DNA of 22,601 nucleotides from an uncultured Erysipelotrichaceae bacterium (GTDB lineage: Bacteria; Bacillota_I; Bacilli_A; RF39; UBA660). Of the stretch, positions 21,790 to 22,601 are shown piece after piece (the first letter of the stretch is position 1; each line of letters opens with the position of its first letter). Location: contig CADBNY010000025.1 in NCBI GenBank assembly GCA_902796215.1, forward strand, positions 1-22,601, given 5' to 3'. The position numbers were made by a program, and so were the translations under genes. The notes below the pieces were generated by a model. The model did no database searches. It was not told where the DNA came from and saw only the letters and a program-made list of their open reading frames with translations.

Positions 21790-22601
21790 ATGTATGATGT
21801 TATGATTGTTGGTGGAGGGCCTGCTGGTATTACAGCGGGTATCTACTGTGCTAGGGCTAATTTAAAGACAATAATTTTTGAGAGAGAGAGTATAGGGGGA
21901 CAAATTGCCTCTACTCCTTCTATTCAAAATTTTCCGGGTTTTATTTCTATAAATGGGGCTGAGTTTGCTAACAATCTATATGAACAAGCTACTAATTTAG
22001 GTGTTGATATTGTTATTGAAGAAGTTTTAGATATTAAACCCGGTAAAATTAAGAAGGTAATAACGGATGATGGCGAATATGAAGCTAAAACAGTTATTAT
22101 TGCTACTGGTGCAAGACATAGACTTTTAAATTTACCAAATGAAGAGAATCTTATTGGAAAAGGAATATCTTTTTGTACATCTTGTGATGGTGCTTTCTTT
22201 AAAGGATTAGATGTTGCTATTGTAGGTGGTGCGAATACTGCTGTTACGAATGCTTTATATATGTCTAATTTGTGTCGAAAAGTTTATTTAATTTATCATG
22301 GTAGTAAATTGAAATGTGAAAAGGCTTTATTTGATGGTTTATGTGAAAAAGAAAATGTAGAAGTTCTATATAACACTAGTGTTGTTGAGATAAAAGGAGA
22401 AAATGAATTAGAAGAAATTGTTGTTGAAAAAGATATGAAACAACAAAATTTAAAAGTTCAAGGTATGTTTTTATCAATTGGTATGAATGCAGAGACATCT
22501 TTAGTGCAAGATATGTTACCTTTGAGTGAGAGAAAGTATATTTTAAGTGATGATTGTACTACTACAGAACAAGGAATTTTTGTTGCTGGAGATTGTCGAA
22601 A
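21790..22601 (+). CDS. trxB: Thioredoxin reductase TrxB, 3' end missing
   Basis: FAD-dependent NADPH:disulfide reductase. The frame is open to the window end (270 complete codons of an expected about 305-315). N-terminal FAD motif VGGGPAGITAGIY, GGQI..T..IQNFPGF, ATGARHR, redox pair Cys129-Thr-Ser-Cys132 in FCTSCDGAFF (usual form CATCDG), NADPH Rossmann motif IVGGANTAVTNAL (usual form GGGNSAVEEA, so Ala replaces Gly), and the C-terminal FAD motif GIFVAGDC at the edge. It starts 5 bases after nrdD with GGGAAG as RBS. The placement suggests it reduces the redoxin domain fused to NrdD, though it could also serve a general thioredoxin. Confidence 0.93.
   Translation, partial: MYDVMIVGGGPAGITAGIYCARANLKTIIFERESIGGQIASTPSIQNFPGFISINGAEFANNLYEQATNLGVDIVIEEVLDIKPGKIKKVITDDGEYEAKTVIIATGARHRLLNLPNEENLIGKGISFCTSCDGAFFKGLDVAIVGGANTAVTNALYMSNLCRKVYLIYHGSKLKCEKALFDGLCEKENVEVLYNTSVVEIKGENELEEIVVEKDMKQQNLKVQGMFLSIGMNAETSLVQDMLPLSERKYILSDDCTTTEQGIFVAGDCR

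Noticed and set aside
1..22601. CRISPR arrays, tRNA or rRNA genes, insertion sequences, phage genes
   Set aside because: No regularly spaced repeats, no cloverleaf or rRNA-like GC-richer blocks, and no transposase, integrase or phage motifs were found on either strand.

Overview
This window comes from a very AT-rich, low-GC bacterium, most likely an uncultured anaerobic member of the Bacilli (Bacillota), for example a gut lineage close to the RF39 or Erysipelotrichia groups. Three observations support this. The order priA - fmt - rlmN - prpC - prkC - rsgA - rpe is the Bacillus-type housekeeping cluster. The only ribonucleotide reductase seen is the oxygen-sensitive class III type. TGA works as a stop (for example at the ends of fmt, rlmN, prpC and nrdG, often inside ATGA overlaps) and Trp is encoded by TGG, so this is the standard bacterial code and not a Mycoplasma-type code. 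All supported genes lie on the + strand. No tRNA, rRNA, IS element or CRISPR array was seen.

Region 1 (1-3505): the 3' part of the site-2 protease gene rseP, a 53-residue membrane micro-gene flanked by small terminators, and the replication-restart helicase gene priA. Region 2 (3563-7170): fmt, bracketed by two pairs of unrecognised membrane-associated genes. These sit where Bacillus has def (before fmt) and rsmB (after fmt). A clear terminator at 7172-7198 ends the region. Region 3 (7232-12344): rlmN, prpC, prkC, rsgA and rpe form a tightly overlapping operon that combines rRNA/tRNA methylation, Ser/Thr phosphatase and PASTA-kinase signalling, ribosome assembly and the pentose phosphate pathway. 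Region 4 (12392-14076): an Asn/Ser-rich single-pass membrane protein and a secreted or anchored 3D-domain cell-wall protein, closed by a good terminator. Region 5 (14138-16294): tex, an S1-domain nucleic-acid-binding protein.

Region 6 (16295-16778): a 484-base extremely AT-rich gap. It holds a promoter candidate right after tex, a two-tier hairpin whose outer arm has a second possible partner, a 14-bp AT hairpin, an 11-bp-phased direct repeat, and an extended -10 promoter candidate for the next operon. Region 7 (16779-22601): a class III ribonucleotide reductase operon. Its first gene encodes an ATP-cone protein with the NrdD barrel but without the zinc and glycyl-radical tail. It overlaps nrdG (radical SAM activase) by ATGA. 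Next comes a true NrdD with zinc and glycyl-radical motifs and a C-terminal glutaredoxin-like CPNC domain. Last is trxB (thioredoxin reductase), cut by the window end. I infer that TrxB, the fused redoxin and NrdD form an NADPH-driven reduction chain, with NrdG installing the glycyl radical. The role of the radical-less NrdD relative is the main open question of the window.
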